Part shown: in pieces, positions 42,431 through 50,150 of the stretch
Numbering within the stretch: position 1 is the first letter of the stretch
Layout of the letters: every line of letters starts with the position of its first letter
The notes under the pieces: generated by a model
The model's database searches: none
What the model was told of the DNA's origin: nothing
The model's input: only the letters and a program-made list of their open reading frames with translations
NCBI RefSeq assembly: GCF_001865015.1
Contig: NZ_MJGV01000046.1
Location: forward strand, 346,342-410,341
Reading direction: 5' to 3'
From: Curtobacterium sp. MMLR14_010
GTDB lineage: Bacteria; Actinomycetota; Actinomycetes; Actinomycetales; Microbacteriaceae
Length of the DNA: 64,000 nucleotides
Translations under genes and position numbers: made by a program

Positions 42431-42966
42431 GACGCCGGAGTCTCGCCGACTCGCTCACCGAGACGCCGGTGTCTCACGTGGACACCGGCGTCTCGTCAGA
42501 ACACTGGAGTGGCCCAGACGCCGGTGTCTCGTCGAGACGCCCCAGAGCGCCCGAGACACCGCGGAAAACTGCGGCGTCTCGAGGCTCTCGCGGCGTCTCG
42601 AAGTGACGGCCCTGTCTCGCCGCACCACCTCAACCAGACGCCGGTGTCTCGTCGGGACCCTGGAGTGGCCCCAGACGCCGGTGTCTCGTCGAAACGCCCC
42701 AGAGTGCCCGAGACGCCGCGGAAAACTGCGGCGTCTCGAGGCCCTCCCGGCGTCTCGTGCTGACGGCCCTGTCTCGCGGCACCAGAACACTGAGACGCCG
42801 GCGTCTCGTCGGAACACTGGAGTCGCCCCAGACGCCGGTGTCTCGTCGAGACGCCGCAGAGTGCCCGAGACACCGCGGAAAACTGCGGCGTCTCAAGGCT
42901 CTCGCGGCGTCTCACGGTGACGGACCTGTCTCGCGGCAGCAGCACGTCCAGACGCCGGCGTCTCGC
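42429..42966. repeat. Palindrome array 1 (GAGACGCCGGNGTCTC)
   Basis: About 540 bp dominated by the 16-bp palindrome GAGACGCCGGCGTCTC and one- or two-base variants (starts at 42429 and 42460, and near 42480, 42515, 42637, 42673, 42792, 42829 and 42949). Between them lies a longer hairpin, stem GAGACGCCGC/GCGGCGTCTC with loop GGAAAACT (GAGACACCGC in two copies). The core GCGGAAAACT starts at 42561, 42718 and 42875: an exact 157-bp period. Since 157 is not a multiple of three, it is not a protein repeat. There are no unique spacers, so it is not CRISPR. The first copy overlaps the MFS stop codon. Confidence 0.9.
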
Positions 42967-42987
42967 CGCCGCCGCGCAACAGCGGAC

Positions 42988-43029
42988 GGACGGGAGGCCC
43001 GGCGCCAGCTGGCACCGGGCCTCCCGTCC
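42988..43029. terminator. Hairpin A3 (GGACGGGAGGCCCGG stem)
   Basis: A 15-bp perfect stem, GGACGGGAGGCCCGG (42988-43002) with its inverse at 43015-43029, enclosing CAGCTG. It lies at the convergence of array 1 and the minus-strand small gene. Member of the dispersed A family; no T-run follows. Confidence 0.65.
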
Positions 43030-43033
43030 GCGA

Positions 43034-43288
43034 TCAGGCGGTGTGCGCCGGGGGCGACCTCGCCCACCGTCCGACCCACGAGCGGACGTCCCGCCAGGCC
43101 CGGCGCGCCGACCGCACCAGCGGCCGGGGTCGACCGTCGACCGGACGACTCCGGCCGGGCAGGACTGCCGTCGTCGTCGACGACGCCATGAGGCCACGGA
43201 CGAGGTCCGCGAACAGCGTGTCGACGATCACGGCCTCCGCGTCGTGGATCGCTGCGTCCGCCGTCTGCGCCGAGGCAACGAGTTCCAC
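43034..43288 (-). CDS. Small hypothetical protein downstream of Hsp20
   Basis: Protein of 84 residues: an N-terminal helical half (LVASAQTADAAIHDAEAVIVDTLFADLVRGL) and an Arg/Pro/Trp-rich basic C-terminus. The GTG start has a strong SD (GGAGGT, 6 bases away), so it is likely real. It begins 20 bases after the hsp20 stop, so the two are co-transcribed. No family is recognised. It could be a heat-shock accessory protein, judged from position only. Confidence 0.6.
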   Translation of the reverse strand: MELVASAQTADAAIHDAEAVIVDTLFADLVRGLMASSTTTAVLPGRSRPVDGRPRPLVRSARRAWRDVRSWVGRWARSPPAHTA

Positions 43289-43308
43289 CGCAGCACCTCC
43301 GACGTCGG

Positions 43309-43737
43309 TCAGCCGGCGATGGCCTGCTGGTCGGTGGGGGCGCCGCTCGTGATCGCGATCTTCCGGGGCTTCGCCTTCGGGGTGACCGGGATCACGAGGG
43401 AGAGCACGCCGTTGTCGTAGTGCGCCGAGATGGCCTCGGAGTCGACGCCCTCGCCGAGGCTGAACTGCCGCAGGTACGAACCGTGCGGGCGCTCCTGAAG
43501 CAGCCAGCCGCTGCCGGACCGCTCCGGGGCGCTGCGCTCGGCGCGGATGGTGAGGAGCTGGCCGTCCACGTTGACGTCGACCGAACCGGGGTCGATGCCG
43601 GGCAGGTCGGCGTTGAGGACGTACTGGTCGCCGTCGCGGTGCAGGTCGACGGGCATCGGCTTGAGGCTCTGACGGCCGCCGAGCAGAGCACCCGTCAGAC
43701 GGTCCAGCTCGGTGAAAGGATCGAACGTCATGGTCAT
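43309..43737 (-). CDS. Small heat shock protein Hsp20
   Basis: ATP-independent holdase of 142 residues with an alpha-crystallin domain. Seen are the N-terminal MTFDPFTELDRLTGALLG, the domain core MPVDLHRDGDQYVLNADLPGIDPGSVDVNVDGQLLTI, and the C-terminal LSLVIPVTPKAKPRKIAI with an IAI-type anchoring motif. It binds unfolding proteins in the cytoplasm under heat stress. Starts at ATG 43737, with AGGGGA upstream; the longer open frame is not family-like. Leads a probable two-gene operon with the 84-residue protein. Confidence 0.93.
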   Translation of the reverse strand: MTMTFDPFTELDRLTGALLGGRQSLKPMPVDLHRDGDQYVLNADLPGIDPGSVDVNVDGQLLTIRAERSAPERSGSGWLLQERPHGSYLRQFSLGEGVDSEAISAHYDNGVLSLVIPVTPKAKPRKIAITSGAPTDQQAIAG

Positions 43738-43926
43738 GTGAGAGTCCCCTTTCGGTGTCGGAGTGTCGAGGTGTCCGGCTCTGGACGCCGGATCTGCCGT
43801 CATCGTAGGACTGCGCTGGGCCAGTGTTCCTCAGGGGTCGCTTCGAGGTCCCTGCGTGGTTGCTCGGAGCTCGACCCGGCGCTGCTCCGCGCCGCTCGGC
43901 CGTCCGTACGGCGCTGAGACCTCAGC

Positions 43927-45090
43927 TCACGCCACCTCGTGCGGGTACTCGGCGGAGCGCCCCTGGAACGCGAGGATCGCCGAGTTGTGGACGTTCCCGT
44001 CCTCGATCTCGATCGCACGGCGGAGTGGCTCGCACTCCTGCCACGAGGCACGACCCTCCATCACCGGTCGGATGAACGGCAGCAGCGCCTCGCTGATCTC
44101 CCACGTCGCCGAGTTCCAGAGCAGCGACGGGCTGTGGTCGACGGCGTAGTAGTTGGTCCACTCGCCGACGGTGACGAGCGGCTCCTCGAAGGAGGTCGCC
44201 CGCGCCCAGTCGAAGCCCATGCCGGGGTCGATGGAGACGTCGACGACGAGACTGCCGGGGCGGAAGGCCCCGAGGTCGACCTCCCGCAGGTACGTCAGGG
44301 GCGCGTTCGGGTCCTGCAGCGTGCAGTTCACGACGATGTCGTGGTCGGCGAGGTACGGCGCGAGTGCGACGGGCCCGTCGGGGGTGTCCACGGTGCTGGC
44401 GTAGGGCGCCTCGGGGTCGTGCTCGAAGTGCAGCATGTCCACGGACGGGATCGGGGACCCGACCGCGGCGATGTCGCGGTTCGTCAGGACGCGCACGTCG
44501 TGGACCCCGTGGGCGTTGAGCGCGGTGACGGCGCCGCGGGCCGTGGCTCCGAAGCCGATCACCACGGCGGAGAGCCGACGGCCGTAGTCGCCGGTCGAGC
44601 CGCAGAGCTGCATCGCGTGGATGACCGAGCAGTACCCGGCGAGCTCGTTGTTCTTGTGGAACACGTGCAGCCCGAAGCCGCCGTCGGCGCGCCAGTGGTT
44701 CATGGCCTCCCAGGCGATGAGCGTCAGGCGCTTGTCGATCGCGTGCTGTGTCAGTTCGCGGTCCTGCACGCAGTGCGGCCACCCCCACAGGACCTGGCCG
44801 TCGCGGAGGTCCTCGAGGTCGGCGGCGAGCGGCTTCGGGAGCAGGACGACGTCGGCGGCCGCGATGACCTCGGCACGGTCGGCCATCGCGCCGACGAGCG
44901 GCTCGATCTGGTCGTCCGGCACGCCGAACCGCAGCCCGTACCCACGCTCCAGCACCATCGCGGCGCGCAGGTCGGGATCGATCCGGGCGATGTGGGCGGG
45001 GTGGACGGGGAGTCGCCACTCGTCGGCCTTGGCGGACTGCGCCAGGACGCCGAGACGGAGCAGCGGCGTTGCGGTTCCTTCAGTGGTCAT
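43927..45090 (-). CDS. N5-(carboxyethyl)ornithine synthase-like dehydrogenase
   Basis: Protein of 387 residues in the alanine dehydrogenase/PNT fold. Seen are the N-terminal domain with EWRLPVHPAHIARIDPDL and ERGYGLRFGVPDD, the substrate-region HxQ-like stretch VLWGWPHCVQDRELTQ, a Rossmann NAD(P) site (LSAVVIGFGATARGAVTALN) and a C-terminal GNVHNSAILAFQGR. It best matches, by memory, proteins annotated as N5-(carboxyethyl)ornithine synthase, which reductively condense pyruvate with ornithine or lysine. An amino-acid dehydrogenase of related specificity is the alternative. Leaderless start: TAGGGT 6 bases before the ATG. Confidence 0.72.
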   Translation of the reverse strand: MTTEGTATPLLRLGVLAQSAKADEWRLPVHPAHIARIDPDLRAAMVLERGYGLRFGVPDDQIEPLVGAMADRAEVIAAADVVLLPKPLAADLEDLRDGQVLWGWPHCVQDRELTQHAIDKRLTLIAWEAMNHWRADGGFGLHVFHKNNELAGYCSVIHAMQLCGSTGDYGRRLSAVVIGFGATARGAVTALNAHGVHDVRVLTNRDIAAVGSPIPSVDMLHFEHDPEAPYASTVDTPDGPVALAPYLADHDIVVNCTLQDPNAPLTYLREVDLGAFRPGSLVVDVSIDPGMGFDWARATSFEEPLVTVGEWTNYYAVDHSPSLLWNSATWEISEALLPFIRPVMEGRASWQECEPLRRAIEIEDGNVHNSAILAFQGRSAEYPHEVA

Positions 45091-45096
45091 GGGGCG

Positions 45097-45102
45097 ACCC
45101 TA
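45097..45102 (-). promoter_or_regulatory. Leaderless -10 element (TAGGGT)
   Basis: TAGGGT is 6 bases before the ATG of the carboxyethylornithine synthase-like gene. Confidence 0.45.
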
Positions 45103-45176
45103 CGGGGCGTGCTGACCCGCCGATCACACATCAGATCTCATACCCGAGGGGGAGGCAGTGGACGCACGGCCTGTCC

Positions 45177-45182
45177 TACCGT
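45177..45182 (+). promoter_or_regulatory. Leaderless -10 element (TACCGT)
   Basis: TACCGT is 7 bases before the GTG of the ABC ATPase gene. Confidence 0.5.
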
Positions 45183-45189
45183 GGCGGGC

Positions 45190-46125
45190 GTGATCGAAGT
45201 CGACCATCTCACCAAACGTTACGGTCCCAAGCTCGCCGTCGACGACGTCTCGTTCGTCGTGCGGCCGGGCAGCGTGACCGGCTTCCTCGGCCCCAACGGC
45301 GCCGGGAAGTCCACCACGATGCGCATGATCATGGGGCTGGACCGGCCGACCGCCGGCACCGCGACCGTGAACGGGAAGCCCTACACGGCCTTCCGTGACC
45401 CGCTCCGGCAGGTCGGGGCCCTGCTCGAGGCCAAGGCGGTCCACTCCGGCCGCAGCGCCTACAACCACCTGCTCTCGCTCGCGGCGACCCACGGCATCCC
45501 GAAGTCCCGCGTGCACGAGGTCATCGACATGACCGGGCTCGACTCCGTCGCCCGCAAGCGCGTCGGCGGGTTCTCCCTCGGCATGGGCCAGCGCCTCGGC
45601 ATCGCGGCGGCGCTGCTCGGCGACCCGAAGACCCTGATCCTCGACGAGCCGGTCAACGGCCTCGACCCCGACGGCGTGCTGTGGGTCAGGCAGCTCGCCC
45701 GGCGGATGGCAGCAGACGGACGCACCGTCTTCCTCTCCAGCCACCTGATGAGCGAGATGGCCCAGACGGCGGACCGCGTGGTCGTCCTCGGCCGCGGCAA
45801 GGTGCTCGCCGACGCCCCCATCGCCGAGTTCGTCGCCGGTGCCGGCGCTGCCGACGGCCAGCCCGGAGGCGGCAGCCGCGTCGTCGTCCGCACCCCGTCA
45901 CCCGACCAGCTCTTCGCCGCGATCGGCCAGGCCGCCACCGCGGTCACCCCGCGCGACGACGGCTCCTTCCTCGTGGTCGGCCCCGACGCCCCCACGGTCG
46001 GCACCATCGCCGCCCGGGCCGGCGTCGTGCTCCACGAACTCACCCCGATGGGCGCCAGCCTGGAAGAGGCGTACATGGCCCTCACCCGCGACGACGTCGA
46101 GTACCGATCGGAGGGCGTCCGATGA
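45190..46125 (+). CDS. ABC transporter ATP-binding protein (exporter type)
   Basis: ATPase of 311 residues with Walker A GPNGAGKST, signature-like FSLGMGQRLGIAAALLG, Walker B LILDEPVNGLDPDG and switch His in SSHLMSEM. The signature SLGMGQR instead of LSGGQ is common in the DrrA/NatA-like and bacitracin/lantibiotic-exporter group. The last 90 residues form the accessory domain of this group. GTG start with TACCGT 7 bases upstream (leaderless). Partner permease follows with a 4-base overlap. Exports a small amphipathic compound or ion; substrate unknown. Confidence 0.92.
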   Translation: MIEVDHLTKRYGPKLAVDDVSFVVRPGSVTGFLGPNGAGKSTTMRMIMGLDRPTAGTATVNGKPYTAFRDPLRQVGALLEAKAVHSGRSAYNHLLSLAATHGIPKSRVHEVIDMTGLDSVARKRVGGFSLGMGQRLGIAAALLGDPKTLILDEPVNGLDPDGVLWVRQLARRMAADGRTVFLSSHLMSEMAQTADRVVVLGRGKVLADAPIAEFVAGAGAADGQPGGGSRVVVRTPSPDQLFAAIGQAATAVTPRDDGSFLVVGPDAPTVGTIAARAGVVLHELTPMGASLEEAYMALTRDDVEYRSEGVR

Positions 46126-46994
46126 GCGCGCCGAACACCGCCCCGGCCCAGCAGCACCGGCACCGCGAGGCCTCCGTGCCGGACAGCGTCGGCCTGACCT
46201 TCCCGCGCCTGGTCCGCAGCGAGTGGATCAAGCTCCGCAGCATCCGGTCCACCGTCTGGTGCTTCGCCATCCTCGTCCTGCTGACGATCGCGATGGCCGT
46301 GCTGCTCGGCGCCGTCGTCGACCAGGGCACCGACCCCCTGCCGCAGGACGCGGTCAACGGCAGCTTCGTCAGCCTGAACACCGCGAGCGTCTCCCTGACG
46401 GCCCTGGTCGTCGGCGTGCTCGGCGTGCTCATCATCACGGGCGAGTACGGCACCGGACAGGTCCGCTCCACGTTCACGGCCGACCCCGGCCGCACCGGGG
46501 TGATCCTCGCCAAGGCGTTCGTCCTCGCGCTCGCGACCTTCGTCGTGAGCCTCGTGTCGACGTGGATCGGCGTCGTGGTCTCCGCAGTTCTGCAGGCCGG
46601 CAAGGACGTCCACCCGGAGCTCGGTGACCCGTCCGTGTGGATGCCGATCCTCGGCGCCTCGGTCTACGTGACGCTCGTGGCGCTGTTCGCCTACGGCATC
46701 GGGCTGCTCGTCCGGTCGAGCGCCGGCGGCATCGCGATCACGCTCGGGATCTTCCTGGTGCTCCCGGTGATCCTGTCGATCTTCACGCAGCTGGTGCAGG
46801 CGCAGTGGGTCGCCGACCTCGCGAAGTTCCTGCCCTCGACCGCCGGCGGTGAGCTGTACAGCTACGCCTGGGCCGGTTCCGGCGCACAGCAGGGTGTGGT
46901 GCTGAACGGCTGGGGTGGCTTCGCCGTCTTCGCCGGCGAGGTCGTCGTCATCGGCGCCGCGGCGATCGCGGTCGCGCGCTCGCGCGACGTCTGA
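46122..46994 (+). CDS. ABC transporter permease (ABC-2 type)
   Basis: Membrane permease of 290 residues with six hydrophobic helices, following the preceding ATPase by an ATGA overlap. The segment LVRSEWIKLRSIRSTVWCFAILV is the amphipathic coupling region typical of ABC-2/DUF-type actinobacterial permeases, and GEYGTGQVRSTFTADPGR is the characteristic first loop. It forms the exporter pore with the ATPase. Confidence 0.9.
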   Translation: MSAPNTAPAQQHRHREASVPDSVGLTFPRLVRSEWIKLRSIRSTVWCFAILVLLTIAMAVLLGAVVDQGTDPLPQDAVNGSFVSLNTASVSLTALVVGVLGVLIITGEYGTGQVRSTFTADPGRTGVILAKAFVLALATFVVSLVSTWIGVVVSAVLQAGKDVHPELGDPSVWMPILGASVYVTLVALFAYGIGLLVRSSAGGIAITLGIFLVLPVILSIFTQLVQAQWVADLAKFLPSTAGGELYSYAWAGSGAQQGVVLNGWGGFAVFAGEVVVIGAAAIAVARSRDV

Positions 46995-47007
46995 CCCGAC
47001 CACCCCT

Positions 47008-47050
47008 GGACGGGAGGCCCACCACCGGACCGGTGGTGAGCCTCCCGTCC
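47008..47050. terminator. Hairpin A4
   Basis: GGACGGGAGGCCCACCACCGG (47008-47028) pairs with its inverse ending at 47050 with one mismatch. It lies 14 bases after the ABC permease stop. Member of the A family. Confidence 0.65.
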
Positions 47051-47122
47051 GTCGTCCGGTCCAGGCCCTACGCTCGCTGGCGGGCCGTCGACCGCGGCCC
47101 CTGACGACCGAGGACGTGCGCC

Positions 47123-48655
47123 ATGCCCCGACCGCTCCGCTTCGACGGAACGACCATCGCCGATGCGGACGGGATCGACGCGACCGCGCTCGGGTGGGTC
47201 GTCGGCCCTGGTCCCGTGACCGTCGCGCTCGACGCCGACGTCACGGACTTCCACCGTCAGGGGTGGACCTCGTGGTCCCCCTCGGGCTGGGCGGCGCTCG
47301 ACGAGAGCCCCGTGCGGATCTGGGGCGATGACGAGCGACGCCAGACCGCCGACGACGCCGCCAACGACACGCCGGACCGGCACGAGGGCAACGGCGTCGG
47401 TGCCGTTCGCCTGGCCGACGGCCGCGTGCTGCTCCTCGGCGCACTCGGACTCGGCACGCCGCGGGTCGGGGCATCGCGCGTCGGGGCCTCACACGCAGAA
47501 CTCAGCGGCACCGTCGAGCACGACGACGGCTCGGGGTGGTTCCTCGGCCTCGGCCCCGAGGACGCGGTCTTCGCCCGGTACGCCGGACTGCTCCGGGAAC
47601 GGCTGGGCACCCCGACCGCTCCCCCGGTGTCGACGCTCTGGTGCAGCTGGTACTCGTACTTCGAGGACATCGACGAACAGCTCGTCACGACGGCCGTCGA
47701 CGACCTCGGCACGCTGCCGATCGACGTCGTGCAGCTCGACGACGGCTGGGAGACGATCGTCGGCGACTGGGTGCCGAACGCGAAGTTCCCGTCCGGCATG
47801 GACGCCATCGCCGCGCGGATCGCCGCCCGGGGGTCCCGGCCGGGTCTCTGGCTCGCACCGCTCATCTGCCTGCCGGGCTCGACGACCGCGACCGAGCACC
47901 CCGAGTGGCTCGTGCAGGACCCCGACGGCGGACCGCTCGTCGCCGGACACAACTGGGACTCGCACTACTTCGCCCTCGACACCACCCGACCCGACGTGCA
48001 GGAGCACCTCGACACGGTGATCCGTCGGGTGGTCGGCTGGGGCTTCCGCTACCTCAAGCTCGACTTCATGTACGCCGGTGCCCTCCGGGGTGTCCGGCAC
48101 CAGGACCTGCCACGCGAACGTGTCTGGCGGGACGCCGTCGAGCTGATCCGTGCCGCGGCCGGCCCCGACGTGTACCTGCTCGGCTGCGGTGTGCCGATGC
48201 TGCCGTCGGTCGGGCTCCTCGACGGGGTGCGCGTCGGACCGGACACGGCGTCGGACTGGACGTACCCGGCCTGCGTCGCCGACCCGAGCCACGAGGGCGG
48301 GCTCAACGGCGTCGCTGCGTCGGTCCCCCGGCTCTGGATGCGCGACCTGTACCAGGTCGATCCCGACGTCGCCTACTTCCGCTCCCGCGAGACCACGCTG
48401 ACGCCCGAGCAGCGACAGACGATCGCGGACCTCGCCGTCGTGTCGGGGTTCCGGTCCACGTCCGACCCCGTCGCGTGGCTCGAGGACCCGGAGCGCGAGG
48501 CGATGGCGCGCTTCCTCCGCGAGGACCCCGTCGTGCAGCCCCTCGGCGACGACCGGTTCCTGGTGGACGGCCGCACGGTGGACTTCGGTCCGGCGGTGCG
48601 CGAAGCGCGCGCCGGTCGCGAGCAGCTCACCGAGACGCGGTCGCCGGCCGTCTGA
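47123..48655 (+). CDS. GH36-type alpha-galactosidase
   Basis: Glycoside hydrolase of 510 residues, clan-D GH36/melibiase type, releasing terminal alpha-galactose from oligosaccharides. The (beta/alpha)8 barrel carries TLWCSWYSYFEDI, VVQLDDGWE, the nucleophile motif YLKLDF (Asp314) and the acid/base region VRVGPDTASDW (Asp374). No signal peptide, so cytoplasmic. Shorter than many GH36 enzymes, with a reduced N-terminal domain. A TACGCT hexamer near 47069 may be its -10, and GAGG is near the ATG. It follows an ABC exporter with no evident link. The exact alpha-linkage is uncertain. Confidence 0.88.
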   Translation: MPRPLRFDGTTIADADGIDATALGWVVGPGPVTVALDADVTDFHRQGWTSWSPSGWAALDESPVRIWGDDERRQTADDAANDTPDRHEGNGVGAVRLADGRVLLLGALGLGTPRVGASRVGASHAELSGTVEHDDGSGWFLGLGPEDAVFARYAGLLRERLGTPTAPPVSTLWCSWYSYFEDIDEQLVTTAVDDLGTLPIDVVQLDDGWETIVGDWVPNAKFPSGMDAIAARIAARGSRPGLWLAPLICLPGSTTATEHPEWLVQDPDGGPLVAGHNWDSHYFALDTTRPDVQEHLDTVIRRVVGWGFRYLKLDFMYAGALRGVRHQDLPRERVWRDAVELIRAAAGPDVYLLGCGVPMLPSVGLLDGVRVGPDTASDWTYPACVADPSHEGGLNGVAASVPRLWMRDLYQVDPDVAYFRSRETTLTPEQRQTIADLAVVSGFRSTSDPVAWLEDPEREAMARFLREDPVVQPLGDDRFLVDGRTVDFGPAVREARAGREQLTETRSPAV

Positions 48656-48666
48656 CCCGGCCAGCC

Positions 48667-48713
48667 ACGGACTGGAGGCTCGGTGCCCGTCCGGCACCGA
48701 GCCTCCAGTCCGT
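48667..48713. terminator. Hairpin A5, 21-bp perfect stem
   Basis: ACGGACTGGAGGCTCGGTGC plus C (48667-48687) pairs perfectly with 48693-48713 across a CGTCC loop. It lies 11 bases after the GH36 stop. It is the longest perfect stem in the A family. Confidence 0.75.
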
Positions 48714-48738
48714 CATTGCGTGCGTCGCCGGACGCGAC

Positions 48739-48770
48739 CGGTCACGACACCCCGTCGGTCAGGGGGTGTC
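48739..48770. terminator. GACACCCC hairpin with 16-mer seen after jetC
   Basis: The 16-mer CGGTCACGACACCCCG (48739-48754) is identical to that at 13936-13951. Its GACACCCC end (48746-48753) pairs with GGGGTGTC (48763-48770). The minus-strand stop codon of the next gene lies in its loop; likely terminator. Confidence 0.5.
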
Positions 48771-49475
48771 GACGCGGCGGGCCGCGGGGGTCTGGACGCC
48801 GAGCTGCTGGGCGAGCCGGTCGACGCGGCCGTGGATGGCGTCGCGGACGGACGACCAGGCGTTGACCCCGCCCTCCGGTGCGCCGACGAACCAGTCCTGC
48901 ACCTGGGTCCCGCGTGGCACGGGGCAGGTGTCCCGGCAGCCGATGCGGACGACGAGGTCGGCGTCGACCAGGTCCTGCGGCTCGAGTCGGACCAGCACGG
49001 CGTCGGGGTCGAGGTCGACGCGGTCGAGGTGCATGGCGGCCACGACCTCGGGATCGATCCGGCGGGCGGGGTCGAGCGCTCGCGCGGTGACCTCGACGTC
49101 CTCGGGCAGGAGCCGGCGGAAGTACGCCACCGCGATCTGCGCGCGACCGGCGCCGTGCGGGCTGACGACCACGAGTCGGTGGAAACCGTCTCGAGGTACG
49201 TCGACCTGCGCCCCGGGGACGTGGCCCGTCAGCACGCGCACCTGGCGCACGATGCCCACCACGACGCCCGCGCCGAACAGCGGGGCGCCGAGGAGCAGCA
49301 GCAGCCAGAGCGGAGCGCGTCGGTACCCGGCGCCGATCGTCGCGCCGAGGTCCCAGTCGACCGAGTTGCCCGCCCAGACCATGAGCACGAGGAAGCCGGC
49401 GCTGCCGACGGAGACCGCCCACGGGTGACGGATGAGCCAGGCCTGGGACCCGGGGCGTGGCCTGTCGTTCGTCAC
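48759..49475 (-). CDS. ArsC/LMW-phosphatase-like membrane protein lacking catalytic Cys
   Basis: Protein of 238 residues with two N-terminal transmembrane helices (about 20-37 and 53-75) and a cytoplasmic domain resembling low-molecular-weight phosphatase/thioredoxin-type arsenate reductase. The P-loop that normally reads CxxxxxR is here S105-PHGAG-R111, in VVVSPHGAGRAQIA, so the nucleophilic Cys is a Ser. The C-terminal RIGCRDTCPVPRG and VQDWFVGAPEGG match the ArsC segment around the resolving Cys and the catalytic Asp loop. With Ser it should not reduce arsenate or cleave phosphotyrosine; a binding or regulatory role is possible. Leaderless GTG start. Confidence 0.75.
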   Translation of the reverse strand: MTNDRPRPGSQAWLIRHPWAVSVGSAGFLVLMVWAGNSVDWDLGATIGAGYRRAPLWLLLLLGAPLFGAGVVVGIVRQVRVLTGHVPGAQVDVPRDGFHRLVVVSPHGAGRAQIAVAYFRRLLPEDVEVTARALDPARRIDPEVVAAMHLDRVDLDPDAVLVRLEPQDLVDADLVVRIGCRDTCPVPRGTQVQDWFVGAPEGGVNAWSSVRDAIHGRVDRLAQQLGVQTPAARRVDTP

Positions 49476-49481
49476 GCTGCG

Positions 49482-49487
49482 ATCGTA
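49482..49487 (-). promoter_or_regulatory. Leaderless -10 element (TACGAT)
   Basis: TACGAT is 6 bases before GTG 49475. Confidence 0.5.
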
Positions 49488-49557
49488 GGGGGCGGTGCTC
49501 TGTCGCGGGACGTCTGTCCGTGCGATGCTCGTCGCAACGGACGGCGAGGGGGCCACG

Positions 49558-50130
49558 ATGCGCAGTGTGACGGATGGGGACGGCCGGCTGGTCACGCGGG
49601 TCGCGGTGACACGGATGGTCGTCGTCACGCTGGTGACGGCGGTGGTCGTGTCGGTGCTCGTCGGCCTCGCTCCCGGTGTCGGAGGTCGAGCCGTGTTCTT
49701 CGGTCTCTCGGTCGCGGGGCTCGCGCTCGCGCTCACCGGGTTCACGCTCCGAGGCTCGATCGGCACGCGCTGGTCGAGTGGCCGGCAGTTCGGCGGCCGG
49801 GACGGCGGCGGACGCCTCCGCCGGGCGATCCGGACCGACTCGGTCGCGGGCCTGTCCGAGGACGAGCAGGCGATCGCGGGTGACTACGCCGACCGCTTCC
49901 GTCAGGGCATCGTGATCACGGCCGCGCAGAGCGTCGGACTCGGCTTGTCGATCGGCATGAACCAGGCGTCACAGATGGCCGACGGTTCCTCGGTGGAGGT
50001 GTTCAACGTCGTCCTGCTCATCGCGGGGGCCGGGCTCATCGTCGGGGCCGTCGTCACGGGCGTCGTGCAGGACCGGCAGTGCAAGCGGTTCCTCGAGCAC
50101 TACGAGCGGATCGACCCCGTGCGCGTCTGA
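49558..50130 (+). CDS. Membrane protein, hypothetical
   Basis: Protein of 190 residues with two N-terminal helices (about 22-42 and 48-65), a basic middle segment (FGGRDGGGRLRRAIRTD), and two C-terminal helices (about 115-130 and 145-168), ending RIDPVRV. The start is ATG 49558 with GAGGGGG about 6 bases upstream; earlier in-frame ATGs lack SDs. No family recognised. Followed after 20 bases by the next hypothetical gene, which has its own leaderless signal. Confidence 0.7.
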   Translation: MRSVTDGDGRLVTRVAVTRMVVVTLVTAVVVSVLVGLAPGVGGRAVFFGLSVAGLALALTGFTLRGSIGTRWSSGRQFGGRDGGGRLRRAIRTDSVAGLSEDEQAIAGDYADRFRQGIVITAAQSVGLGLSIGMNQASQMADGSSVEVFNVVLLIAGAGLIVGAVVTGVVQDRQCKRFLEHYERIDPVRV

Positions 50131-50138
50131 CCCGCCGG

Positions 50139-50144
50139 TACGCT
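50139..50144 (+). promoter_or_regulatory. Leaderless -10 element (TACGCT)
   Basis: TACGCT is 6 bases before ATG 50151, just after the stop of the preceding gene. Confidence 0.5.
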
Positions 50145-50150
50145 CCGGGC

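Noticed and set aside
42603-42920. Open frames through array 1 with repeated peptides
   Set aside because: The 157-bp period shifts frame at each copy; openness follows from the lack of stops in the palindrome.
42429-42966. CRISPR array
   Set aside because: No unique spacers of uniform length; the whole 157-bp unit repeats, and no cas genes are nearby.
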